64,000 bases of DNA from Carnimonas nigrificans ATCC BAA-78 (lineage in GTDB: Bacteria; Pseudomonadota; Gammaproteobacteria; Pseudomonadales; Halomonadaceae): assembly GCF_000526695.1 (NCBI RefSeq), contig NZ_JAGO01000018.1, positions 25,363 through 89,362 on the forward strand, read 5' to 3'. The notes beneath the pieces were generated by a model. That model ran no database searches. It was not told where the DNA came from and saw only the letters and a program-made list of their open reading frames with translations. A program made the translations under genes and the position numbers. Positions 10,195 to 18,666 of this stretch are shown in pieces; position 1 is the first letter of the stretch; each line of letters opens with the position of its first letter.

Positions 10195-11153
10195 GAAGAA
10201 ATCCCCAATTGACGACGACCAAGATAGAGATACACCACTGCTATCAGCGAGATCACCACGAACAGGATGGTGGAAGCGGCACTTCCGTAGCCTACATCCT
10301 GGAATTCAACCAGCTGCTGGCGAGCGTAAACCGACATGGTCATGGTGCTGCTCGAATTTGAGGTAAGCACATACACCAGGTCGAAGACGCGCAGCGCATC
10401 CAGCACACGGAAGATAATGGCGACCAGCAGCGCAGGAGTAATCAGCGGCAAAGTAACGCGGAAGAAAACGCGCATCGGGTGAATACCATCCACTTTCGCG
10501 GCTTCATAACAATCGGAAGGCAACATCTGCATCGCCGCCAGCACCAGCAAGGCGACAAAGGGGGTGGCTTTCCAGACATCAACAATAATCACCGCCCACA
10601 TCGACAAGGAAGAGCTGGCCGTCCATGCCAGCGGCTCGCTGATAATGCCTACTCCCATCAGCAGATAATTAATGATTCCGAACTGATCATTAAACATCCA
10701 TAGCCACATCTGCGCCGACACCACCGTGGGAATAGCCCAGGGAATCAGGATGGCGGCACGTACCCACACTCTTCCCTTAAAGTTTGCGTTAAGAATTAAC
10801 GCAACAATAACTCCCACTACGACTTCAAGTGACACCGTAATAACGGTGAAGAAGAGCGTGTTATAAACAGAGTTCCACCAGTCAGGATCAGCGAGAACGC
10901 CATAGAAAGCGCCATCCTGATAATAGAGATAGTTCTCCACCCCAATCCACTGCGCCTGATCGAGCTGAGTCAGGTTGGCATCCGTAAAGCTGAACCACAG
11001 CGTCCGCAGCAGCGGCCAGCCGGCCACCACCAGCAACCCCACCAGCAGCGGAGAAAGGAACAACCAGGCTGAACGCACTCGCTCACGGCGAACCTGCGTT
11101 CCTCGCGCTGAACGGTTACGCCGCTCAGACGTAAGCAATGATGCTTTCCCCAT
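10191..11153 (-). CDS. Sugar ABC permease, MalF-like
   Basis: Partner permease of 320 residues with about six to seven membrane segments and the EAA loop YEAAKVDGIHPMRVFFRVTL. A basic N-terminus (RRNRSARGTQVRRERVR) precedes TM1, consistent with a cytoplasmic start. Ribosome site GGGAG lies 10 bases before the ATG. It is separated by 662 non-coding bases and a terminator from the alpha-glucosidase gene, so the transporter probably has its own promoter. Confidence 0.92.
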   Translation of the reverse strand: MGKASLLTSERRNRSARGTQVRRERVRSAWLFLSPLLVGLLVVAGWPLLRTLWFSFTDANLTQLDQAQWIGVENYLYYQDGAFYGVLADPDWWNSVYNTLFFTVITVSLEVVVGVIVALILNANFKGRVWVRAAILIPWAIPTVVSAQMWLWMFNDQFGIINYLLMGVGIISEPLAWTASSSLSMWAVIIVDVWKATPFVALLVLAAMQMLPSDCYEAAKVDGIHPMRVFFRVTLPLITPALLVAIIFRVLDALRVFDLVYVLTSNSSSTMTMSVYARQQLVEFQDVGYGSAASTILFVVISLIAVVYLYLGRRQLGISS

Positions 11154-11351
11154 GCTTAATTACTCCCTGCAGAGTATTCACCATACGCTACCTTTGAGTG
11201 TCTGTAGCACGGCAACTTAATTATTAAAGGTACAGGACATTAAAGATCGAAAAGGCAGACGAGGCATCTAGACCTTAGAAGCAAGACTAAAGAATAACTA
11301 TTTGATTTAAAAAGGAGACTGAGCACTTTCATCAGGCATTTCATATGCCTG

Positions 11352-11376
11352 GTTAATATCTTAAAACAATATTAAC
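11352..11376. promoter_or_regulatory. Perfect 8-bp inverted repeat, possible operator
   Basis: GTTAATAT and ATATTAAC are separated by 9 bases. The palindrome lies about 200 bases upstream of the transporter genes and could bind a dimeric regulator. No regulator gene is present in the sugar locus. Confidence 0.35.
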
Positions 11377-11764
11377 GGGCTGGTTCACGTAATAGCGGAA
11401 AGACAAGCAAGGCCAAAATGAGAAGCGAGAATACTCAATGACAGAGTCGCGATCATTACCTGCCAGATACAGCACCCCGCCCATCAACATCATGGAAGTC
11501 GGCTATCCGTGTACGTTAAGGGCAAGCAGGCATATCTGCGTCGCAAGAGCTGCGTCGCTCTAACGTTCAGCCAGGCAACAGAGAAACAAGAAACAAGAAA
11601 CAGCAAATCGTCAGCAACAGCACTGCCACTGCGCTCCAGATACGTTTCAGGTCAGCCCCTTCATACCCATGGATAAACAGGGGGGGCAGCGGTTAACGTG
11701 CCATCGCCCCGCGCAGGCCATCTTCCGGCCCGACGGGGTGCACACCACTTCACAGGGAAGGCGC

Positions 11765-11796
11765 AAAAAACTGCCGGCGCATCTGGCGTCGGCAGC
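11765..11796 (-). terminator. Terminator of the alpha-glucosidase gene
   Basis: Read on the minus strand, CTGCCGACGC and GCGCCGGCAG form a stem followed by a run of six T. It lies just past the alpha-glucosidase stop. Confidence 0.8.
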
Positions 11797-11815
11797 TTCT
11801 ACTTAACGCGGGTGA

Positions 11816-13492
11816 TTAACCGCGCTGGAACCATATTCCGGTATTGCCATCGAGCTCGCTATCCGATGACTGCGCATGGCTGGCAGCCAGCACCTTCGCA
11901 TCATCCCAGGGCAGTTTGACCGCAGATTCGCCGAAATTGACCATCATATAAACGTCACCGTTACGGGCCAGCAAGGTATCTTCTGCCGGAGCATCCAGCC
12001 ACTCCAGCTCGCCCTGGCCCAAATGATGCTCAGCGCGTACCTCCAGCACCTTGCGATAAAGCGCCAGGGTCGAATCGCTGTCGGCTTCCTCGACATCGAC
12101 CGCGTAGCGCGCGAATGCCTGCGGTTGTGGCAGCCAGGTTTGATCACTGGGGCCAAAGCCAAAGGCAGGGGCATCCGCCTTCCAGGGCAGAGGCACACGG
12201 CAGCCATCGCGCCCGATCTCTTCACCCTTGGTGCGCCAGAAGGTAGGGTCCTGACGGTACTTGTCTTCCATGGTGGTGTGTTCAGGCAGCCCCAGCTCTT
12301 CGCCCTGATAAATGTACGCCGCTCCTGGCAGGAAGAAGGTCACGAAGGCGAAGGCGCGCGCACGCTGCAAGCCAAGAGCTTCATCGGGCTGCTCACTGTC
12401 GCGGCCGATACCGTTGGGGCGGTCGCCGGGATTGCTCAAACCGAAACGTGATGTGTGCCGCACGCTGTCATGATTGGACATGACCCAGGTGGTCGGCGCC
12501 TTTGCCAATGCGGTCTGCGCCAATGATTCGTCAATCAGATGGCGAACCTCGGCGGCATCCCAGTGGGCCAACAGATAGTCAAAGTTGAATGCCTGCTGCA
12601 TTTCGTCGCTACGAATATAGAGCGCCAGGCGTTCCTGCGGCTTGACCCAGGCTTCGGCTACCATCATCCGATCGCCATCGTATTCATTGAGCACCTTGCG
12701 CCAGTCACGATAGATATCGTGCACGCCATCCTGATCCCACATGGGGCCCTGGTTTCCGCCTTCCACCATCGACTGCTGGTACTCTTCATCGAAGTCGGGC
12801 AGCCCCTCCTCCTTAACGAGACCATGCGCTACATCGACACGGAAACCATCTACGCCGCGATCAAGCCAGAATCGCAATACCGACTCAAATTCCGCCCGCA
12901 CTTCCGGGTTTTGCCAATTGAAATCGGGCTGTTTGGTATCAAAAATATGCAGATACCACTGTTTCTGCCCTTCCGGACGAGTCCAGGCATCGCCACCAAA
13001 CACGCTTTGCCAGTTATTGGGCGGCAGCTCGCCATTCTCGCCTTTACCATCGCGGAACATATAGCGCTCGCGCTCGGGGCTTCCCTCGGGAGATGCCAGC
13101 GCCGCCTTGAACCATTCGTGCTCATCGGAGCTGTGGTTGGGCACCAGGTCCACAAGCACACGCAGACCGGAAGCGTGGGCCTTGTCGAGCATGGCATCGA
13201 AGTCATCCAGCGTGCCAAACAGAGGGTCTACCTGACGGTAATCGGCCACATCGTAGCCGGCATCAGCCTGCGGAGATTTATAAAACGGCGACAGCCAAAT
13301 CGCATCCACACCCAGCCTTGCAAGGTAGGGCAAACGTTCGGTGATTCCTTTCAGATCCCCCATGCCATCGCCATTGGCGTCAGCAAAGGAGCGTGGGTAT
13401 ATCTGATAAATGACCGCCGAACGCCACCATTCACTACCGCTTTTGCTCTGATTGTTCTCTTTGTTACCGCTAAGGATGGATGTTACGGACAT
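11816..13492 (-). CDS. GH13 alpha-glucosidase
   Basis: A 558-residue cytosolic glycoside hydrolase family 13 enzyme. After a ~20-residue tail the (beta/alpha)8 barrel begins at WWRSAVIYQIYPRSF. Catalytic blocks are DGFRVDVAHG (Asp nucleophile), MMVAEAWV (Glu acid/base) and WVMSNHDSVRHT (third Asp); region I is DLVPNHSS. This fits oligo-1,6/alpha-glucosidases that split maltose, sucrose, isomaltose or trehalose-like sugars to glucose inside the cell. There is no signal peptide, consistent with action after ABC uptake by the downstream transporter. It has its own terminator and a long upstream region. Confidence 0.93.
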   Translation of the reverse strand: MSVTSILSGNKENNQSKSGSEWWRSAVIYQIYPRSFADANGDGMGDLKGITERLPYLARLGVDAIWLSPFYKSPQADAGYDVADYRQVDPLFGTLDDFDAMLDKAHASGLRVLVDLVPNHSSDEHEWFKAALASPEGSPERERYMFRDGKGENGELPPNNWQSVFGGDAWTRPEGQKQWYLHIFDTKQPDFNWQNPEVRAEFESVLRFWLDRGVDGFRVDVAHGLVKEEGLPDFDEEYQQSMVEGGNQGPMWDQDGVHDIYRDWRKVLNEYDGDRMMVAEAWVKPQERLALYIRSDEMQQAFNFDYLLAHWDAAEVRHLIDESLAQTALAKAPTTWVMSNHDSVRHTSRFGLSNPGDRPNGIGRDSEQPDEALGLQRARAFAFVTFFLPGAAYIYQGEELGLPEHTTMEDKYRQDPTFWRTKGEEIGRDGCRVPLPWKADAPAFGFGPSDQTWLPQPQAFARYAVDVEEADSDSTLALYRKVLEVRAEHHLGQGELEWLDAPAEDTLLARNGDVYMMVNFGESAVKLPWDDAKVLAASHAQSSDSELDGNTGIWFQRG

Positions 13493-14119
13493 GAAAGATT
13501 CTCCTGTGCAAAATCATCGCCTGTAGGAAGTCAGTGTTAAGTGACTGAGTGGGTCATGCGGGGGTATCACACAGCGCGTTTGCCGCCAGTATGTTATTGA
13601 CTCTGAGGTTCCCTGATGCCACCTCAATTATCAGACAGCATTGCCGTATGGCTGCCTATTGATCTTTAGTGCCATATCCCCAGCCGTGTCAGCGTTCCTT
13701 AAGTATTTGCCAGACAAAAGAAATTTCCTTTCACGGCGACTTGAAACATTGCTTAAATCTCGCATTCAATTTCAATACAGATTTATGCGCGCAAAGTGCG
13801 TTGGTTATTTTTTATATAACCGGTAACGTTCCATAAACGATGGTCAGTCAATTAGCGAAGTGATGACGGCGCTGATTGGCGACAAGGCAGAGATCACCCG
13901 CTCGGGGGATTTGCATAAGTTGTGCCGTTATACCCCAAGAAAGGAGCCTGACCTTGCCTGAATAAAGAGAACACCAGGAGTGCAGAAGTACGGTGAGCAT
14001 AAGTGCAATATCAGCTTGCAGCTCCTTCCCCCGACCCTGGTTGCGCCATTGACTGAAAGAGTGGGTGCAGATTCTGAGTCGAATGTGCAGCCAACTCATT
14101 CAACACATCATTCAACGCA
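13493..14119. other. Intergenic region upstream of the alpha-glucosidase
   Basis: There is no convincing gene in these 627 bases between the UgpC-type ATPase and the alpha-glucosidase. It includes an AT-rich stretch around 13660-13835 likely to hold the alpha-glucosidase promoter, a LacI-family-like palindrome at 13822-13833, and a 32-codon open frame at 13863-13961 of unclear meaning. Confidence 0.5.
13822..13833. promoter_or_regulatory. LacI-family-like operator candidate
   Basis: GGTAACGTTCCA matches the ideal 12-base palindrome GGTAACGTTACC at 10 of 12 positions. It has the central CG typical of LacI/GalR-family operators. It sits about 330 bases upstream of the alpha-glucosidase start, which is far for simple repression. 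Confidence 0.25.
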
Positions 14120-15175
14120 TCAAACCCTTCGCCCTTCCACATCAAAGAAATGCAGGTTTTCTCTTTCAGCTCCCAGATATAGCTGCGCGCTTTCCTCTAA
14201 AGGGTGAATACCATCCAGGCGCACGACGATCTGCTCGGCGATCCCTGCGGCATGACCATACACCAGTGTGTCGGCGCCTAGCGGCTCGACCATCTCGACC
14301 TCCAACCTGAAAAGCGCCTGCAGGGGGTCGGTAATGCGCAGATGCTCAGGGCGTATACCTAGGGTGGCCGCTTTCTCCATAGGCTCGGCGGGCATATCAC
14401 GTACCAATGGGTGTTTAGCCAGAGGGCTTGTTGTGGCTTCCAGAGTAATCAGATTCATGGAAGGAGAGCCGATAAACCGCGCCACAAAGCGGGTTGCGGG
14501 GCGACTATAAAGCTCCAGCGGCGCTCCGACCTGCTCCACCTGACCGCCATTCATGACCACCAGACGGTCAGCGAGGGTCATGGCCTCAACCTGATCGTGG
14601 GTAACATAGATCGCGGTGGTGCCCAGGCGTTTGAGCAGACGCCGGATTTCCAGACGCATCTGAACGCGCAGCGCAGCATCCAGATTGGAGAGCGGTTCGT
14701 CGAACAGGAATACCTTGGGGCTGCGCACAATGGCTCGGCCCATGGCGACACGTTGGCGCTGGCCGCCGGAAAGCTGGCGTGGGCGGCGTTCCAGCAGTTC
14801 CTCAAGCCCCAATAGTTTGGCCGTCTCGCGCACCTTCTGCTCGCATTCCTGCTTGGGGATACCGCGATTTTTCAGCGCATAGGCCATATTGTCGAAAACC
14901 GTCATATGCGGATAGAGCGCGTAGTTCTGGAAGACCATGGCGATGTCGCGTTGGGCAGGCTCCTTATCGTTGACGCGAGTGTCGTCAATCCATAGATCCC
15001 CTTCCGTAATGCTTTCAAGCCCCGCGATGCTACGCAGCAGCGTGGACTTGCCACAGCCGGATGGCCCCACAATCACGATCAGTTCGCCATGCGCCACTTT
15101 CAGATCAATGCCGTGCAGCGTGAGGTGGCCGTTGGGGTAACGCTTCTTCAGCGCATTCAATGTCAATGTTGCCAT
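14120..15175 (-). CDS. ugpC: Glycerol-3-phosphate ABC importer ATPase UgpC
   Basis: ATPase of 351 residues with Walker A GPSGCGKST, signature LSGGQRQRVAMGRA, Walker B KVFLFDEPLSNLDAALR, the H-loop YVTHDQVEAMT and a C-terminal TOBE domain (LGIRPEHLRIT). The family is shared with MalK, so the ugpC name rests on its place as the last gene of a B-A-E-C run identical in order to E. coli ugpBAEC. A 30-base gap follows the UgpE gene; AGGAACG precedes the ATG. No ugpQ phosphodiesterase gene follows. Confidence 0.9.
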   Translation of the reverse strand: MATLTLNALKKRYPNGHLTLHGIDLKVAHGELIVIVGPSGCGKSTLLRSIAGLESITEGDLWIDDTRVNDKEPAQRDIAMVFQNYALYPHMTVFDNMAYALKNRGIPKQECEQKVRETAKLLGLEELLERRPRQLSGGQRQRVAMGRAIVRSPKVFLFDEPLSNLDAALRVQMRLEIRRLLKRLGTTAIYVTHDQVEAMTLADRLVVMNGGQVEQVGAPLELYSRPATRFVARFIGSPSMNLITLEATTSPLAKHPLVRDMPAEPMEKAATLGIRPEHLRITDPLQALFRLEVEMVEPLGADTLVYGHAAGIAEQIVVRLDGIHPLEESAQLYLGAERENLHFFDVEGRRV

Positions 15176-15205
15176 GCAAATCGTTCCTCGGGTGCGAGAG
15201 TGAGG

Positions 15206-16051
15206 CTATTTCTCGCTATCTACCAAACCTTTAACAAAGTAGCGCTGCATCACGATGATGACGACGACAGGTGGAATCAGGGCCAGCAAGGCCATTGCCG
15301 TCACCAGTTGCCACGGCACCAGCGCATCACTGGCTGAGGCCAGCTGCTTGAGGCTCACCACCACGGTTGTCCAGCTTTGGTCCGTAGTAATCATCAAAGG
15401 CCACAGATACTGGTTCCAGCCATACAGGAACATGATGACGAAGAGCGCCGCGATATTGGTCTTCGACAGTGGCAGCAGAATATCCCACAGAAATTTCCAC
15501 GGGCCTGCCCCATCCACCCGCGCGGCTTCCAGCAGTTCCGGCGGTACGGTAAGAAAGAACTGGCGGAACAGAAATGTAGCGGTGGCACTCGCCATCAAGG
15601 GAAGTATCATTCCCGGATAGCTATTGAGCATATGAAGATCGGCCACCACCTGATAGGTCGGCACAATCCGCACTTCCACCGGCAGCATCAGGGTCATGAA
15701 GATCAGCCAGAAGCACAGCGCACGGCCCGGGAAGCGGAAGAACACCACGGCATAGGCGGCCAGCATCGAAATCGCAATCTTGCCGAACGCGATACCCAGC
15801 GACATCACCAGCGAGTTCAACAGCATGGTAGAAGCGCTGGCCCCGACGCCGGGAATAGGCTCGGTCAGCACGCTGATGAAGTTGTGCAGTCCTTCGCTAC
15901 CAAACCATAGCGGCGCAATGCTGGTGTAGAGATCCGTGCGGGAATGGGTAGCGGCGGTGAGCGCCATCCAGACAGGAAAGAGGAAGGCGATGACCGCAAG
16001 GATCAGCAGTAGATGGCTGAACACATCCAGCCCGGGGCGACGATAGCGCAT
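15206..16051 (-). CDS. ugpE: Glycerol-3-phosphate ABC permease UgpE
   Basis: Inner-membrane permease of 281 residues with about six hydrophobic segments. The EAA loop is LEAARVDGAGPWKFLWDILL. The start overlaps the UgpA stop by one base, so the two are translationally coupled. FGSEGLHNFISVL and the periplasmic loops look like UgpE. It forms the channel with UgpA. Confidence 0.92.
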   Translation of the reverse strand: MRYRRPGLDVFSHLLLILAVIAFLFPVWMALTAATHSRTDLYTSIAPLWFGSEGLHNFISVLTEPIPGVGASASTMLLNSLVMSLGIAFGKIAISMLAAYAVVFFRFPGRALCFWLIFMTLMLPVEVRIVPTYQVVADLHMLNSYPGMILPLMASATATFLFRQFFLTVPPELLEAARVDGAGPWKFLWDILLPLSKTNIAALFVIMFLYGWNQYLWPLMITTDQSWTTVVVSLKQLASASDALVPWQLVTAMALLALIPPVVVIIVMQRYFVKGLVDSEK

Positions 16052-16926
16052 CAGTAGTGCGCCTTGCGTTCGATATAGCGGAACTGAACCAGTGTCAGGG
16101 CGGCCACCAGAATCATCAGAAGGACGGACTGTGCAGCGCTGTGCCCCACATCCAGACCTTTGAAGCCATCCTCATAGATCTTGTAGATCAACGTTCGCGT
16201 AGCGCCGCCCGGCCCCCCGGCCGTCGTGGCATCAATCGCGCCGAAGGTTTCAAAGAACGCATAGGTGGTGTTGGTAATCAGCAGGAAGAACATGATGGGA
16301 GAAAGCAGCGGAAACGTAATCGTCCAGAAGCGCCGCCACGGGCCTGCCGCATCAATGGCCGCTGCTTCGAGCAGGCTTTTGGGGATGGCTTGCAGCCCCG
16401 CCAGAAAGAACACGAAGTTGTAGCTGACGTGCACCCAGACACTGGCAATAATCACCAGCGCGAGCGCCTGCCCGCCATTGATGTGGTGATCCCAATGCAC
16501 CCCGACAAGCTCAAGAAAGTGGCTGATGCGCCCAAGGGAAGGATCGAACAGGAAACTCCACAACACGGCAGCCACCGCGGGCGCTACCGCATAGGGCCAG
16601 GTCAGGAGCGTGCGATAGAAACGCGAGCCTTTGATGACGCGATCTGCCAATACCGCAAGCAGCAGGGCAATGCAGAGTGAAGCCACCGCGACAGACAGCG
16701 TGAAGAGAATGGTGACCGTGAACGCCGCAAGGTATTCAGGGTCATGCAGCACATCAATGAAGTTCTGAAGCCCCGAAAATGTCGAGGCAAGCCCGAAGGG
16801 GTCCTGGGTAAACAGGGATTGATAAATGGCCTGCCCGGCAGGCCAGAAGAAGAACAGGCCGACCACCACCAGCTGCGGCGCCAGCAGCAGCCAGGGGGTA
16901 AGGCGTTGATGTTGAAAGGTTGCCAT
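16051..16926 (-). CDS. ugpA: Glycerol-3-phosphate ABC permease UgpA
   Basis: Permease of 291 residues. The N-terminal QRLTPWLLLAPQLVVVGLFF and SLFTQDPFGLASTFSGLQNF segments are strongly UgpA-like. The EAA loop reads LEAAAIDAAGPWRRFWTITF, and FETFGAIDATTAGGPGGAT is the conserved late loop. It lies 39 bases after ugpB and overlaps ugpE by one base. Confidence 0.94.
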   Translation of the reverse strand: MATFQHQRLTPWLLLAPQLVVVGLFFFWPAGQAIYQSLFTQDPFGLASTFSGLQNFIDVLHDPEYLAAFTVTILFTLSVAVASLCIALLLAVLADRVIKGSRFYRTLLTWPYAVAPAVAAVLWSFLFDPSLGRISHFLELVGVHWDHHINGGQALALVIIASVWVHVSYNFVFFLAGLQAIPKSLLEAAAIDAAGPWRRFWTITFPLLSPIMFFLLITNTTYAFFETFGAIDATTAGGPGGATRTLIYKIYEDGFKGLDVGHSAAQSVLLMILVAALTLVQFRYIERKAHY

Positions 16927-16965
16927 GATGTTCCAGCAATAATGTCAGCGCAGGCGCTTCATCGG

Positions 16966-18321
16966 TTATGAACGTGTGGCGGTCTGAAAGCGTTTCAGCA
17001 ACTGATTACCGCGGGTCACGGCGTTATCCAGCCCCTGTTTGGGGGTTTCCTGCCCGTTGAATACCTTCTCAAGCTCTTCTTCAATGACATCACGGATTTG
17101 GGCCATATTGCCAAGACGTAGACCGCGGGAGTTATCCGTCGGCGTGCCGCTGGTCAGCTGCTTGATCGCAACATCTGTTCCGGGATTCTTGTCATAGAAA
17201 CCGGACTCCCTGGTTTGCGTGTAGGCTGCTGTGGTGATGGGCAAATAGCCGGAGAACTGGTGCCAGTCAGCCTGCACCTTGGGCGACGAGAGATAATGGA
17301 AGAAGGCTGCCGCCGCTTTCTGCTTCTCTTCACTCTGGCCAGACATAACCCACAGGGAAGCGCCGCCAATGATGCTATTCAGCGGTTTATCCATGTGCTT
17401 GTCTTTCAACACAGTCGAAGAGTACGGAAGCTGGGCAACTTCATAGTCAAAGTTTTTCGCATTGTCACGCACGTTGGCGAGCGACGCAGAGGAAGCTGCC
17501 ACCACAGCACACTGGCCGCTGTAGAACAGCGACATCGCCTTGTCGGCACGGCCGCCATAACGGAAGCGATTATCCTTGGACCAATCCGCCAGGCGCTGGA
17601 CCTGATTCACCACCTCCGGCTCGTTGAGTTCCAGCTGGGTATCGGTGCCCTTGAAGCCATTGGCATTGCTGGCAAACGGCAGGTTATGGCGCGCGGTGAA
17701 GTTCTCGATCATGATCCAGGAGGGCCAGGTCGAGGTCATGCCGCAACTGGCCGCGTTGGAAGATACGACCTTCTGCAAGGCATCGTCCATCTCTTCCCAG
17801 GTCGCAGGCACCTGCTTGATGCCCGCCTTCTCAAAGGCACTGCGGTTGATATAAAGCACCGGCGTTGAGGAGTTGAACGGCAGCGAGAGCATCTTGTTAT
17901 CAGGCGTCGAGTAGTAGCCCGTCACGGCAGGAAGGAAGGCGTTGGGATCAAAAGGCTCGCTCGACTTTTCCATCAGCTCATAAACTGGCTCGATGGCCCC
18001 CTTGGCCGCCATCATGCTGGCCGTCCCCACTTCGAAAATCTGCACGATAGTGGGAGCCTTGTGGGCACGAAAAGCGGCGATGGCACTGGTCATCGACTCA
18101 CTGTATTCGCCTCGATACACCGGCTTGACCTGGTACTCGGACTGGCTCTTGTTGAAGTCAGCGGCAATCTGGTTGACCTTGTCATTCAGCGAGCCATTCA
18201 TGGAGTGCCAGAACTCGATGGTGGTCACCGCATCGGCATGGACAGCACCGAAGAGACACATGGCAGCGGTCACTGGGACGCAGGCATGACGAACAATCGA
18301 CCGAGGATAAAGAGCGCGCAT
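16966..18321 (-). CDS. ugpB: Glycerol-3-phosphate-binding protein UgpB
   Basis: Periplasmic binding protein for sn-glycerol-3-phosphate and glycerophosphodiesters, about 451 residues. It has a signal peptide (MRALYPRSIVRH start, cleavage near VHADA) and then TIEFWHSMNGSLNDKVNQIA, a segment characteristic of UgpB. The frame extends upstream to 18366, but ATG 18321 follows AAAAGGAATCGG and gives a normal signal peptide, so it is preferred. It is the first gene of ugpBAEC. Four phased Pho-box-like repeats lie 67-110 bases upstream, suggesting induction by phosphate starvation. Confidence 0.93.
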   Translation of the reverse strand: MRALYPRSIVRHACVPVTAAMCLFGAVHADAVTTIEFWHSMNGSLNDKVNQIAADFNKSQSEYQVKPVYRGEYSESMTSAIAAFRAHKAPTIVQIFEVGTASMMAAKGAIEPVYELMEKSSEPFDPNAFLPAVTGYYSTPDNKMLSLPFNSSTPVLYINRSAFEKAGIKQVPATWEEMDDALQKVVSSNAASCGMTSTWPSWIMIENFTARHNLPFASNANGFKGTDTQLELNEPEVVNQVQRLADWSKDNRFRYGGRADKAMSLFYSGQCAVVAASSASLANVRDNAKNFDYEVAQLPYSSTVLKDKHMDKPLNSIIGGASLWVMSGQSEEKQKAAAAFFHYLSSPKVQADWHQFSGYLPITTAAYTQTRESGFYDKNPGTDVAIKQLTSGTPTDNSRGLRLGNMAQIRDVIEEELEKVFNGQETPKQGLDNAVTRGNQLLKRFQTATRS

Positions 18322-18666
18322 TCCGATTCCTTTTAGGATCCCTTTGGAAGAGAGGACAAGAGGCAAACTGGCTCCACTCTATTAACCATCCATGAAGGTT
18401 ATGTGTCGCTTTTGTGCCATCTTTATGACGCAGGGCAATCGCGCCATGAAGCCCTATAGGCTGACGGAATATAGACTGGGCAGGAAATAGCGCCCTCGGT
18501 AGGCGGGCGGGACTGGCGCAGGGAGGGACTCCTGCGGCATCGTCACTCTTGCAGGCACGGCGGCTGCCTGCACCAAACAGCACCTCCGGCTGCCGGTATT
18601 CGGCTCCGGAGGGAAGTTAAAACACGTTATCTTTCAATCAATTGGATAAAACCAGCAACCGCTTTC
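18322..18666. other. Upstream region of ugpB
   Basis: No gene. It contains the candidate PhoB-binding repeats (18388-18431). The part towards the PuuA-like gene holds GC-rich potential hairpins without T-runs. Confidence 0.6.
18388..18431 (-). promoter_or_regulatory. Candidate PhoB-binding array (four 11-bp units)
   Basis: On the minus strand the sequence divides into four consecutive 11-base units: GCGTCATAAAG, ATGGCACAAAA, GCGACACATAA and CCTTCATGGAT. Each has the CAT/CAC core at the same phase. The established Pho box is a direct repeat of CTGTCAT-like 7-mers every 11 bases, with an A/T-rich 4-base linker. The array ends 67 bases before the ugpB start, and ugp genes are PhoB targets in E. 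coli. Confidence 0.65.

Larger units (their letters stand above)
11154..11815. other. Non-coding stretch upstream of the sugar transporter
   Basis: No plausible gene. The stretch holds the alpha-glucosidase terminator at its right end and an AT-rich palindrome at 11352-11376, about 200 bases before the MalF-like start. It should contain the promoter of the transporter genes; no convincing -35/-10 pair was picked out. Confidence 0.6.

Noticed and set aside
12539..13540. 333-codon plus-strand frame opposite the alpha-glucosidase gene
   Set aside because: Antisense shadow of a well-supported GH13 gene; residue pattern is typical of a reverse-frame translation.
13863..13961. 32-codon frame (MTALIGDKAEITRSGDLHKL onward) upstream of the alpha-glucosidase
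   Set aside because: No ribosome site, no recognisable family, and too short to separate from chance; could be a remnant but unsupported.
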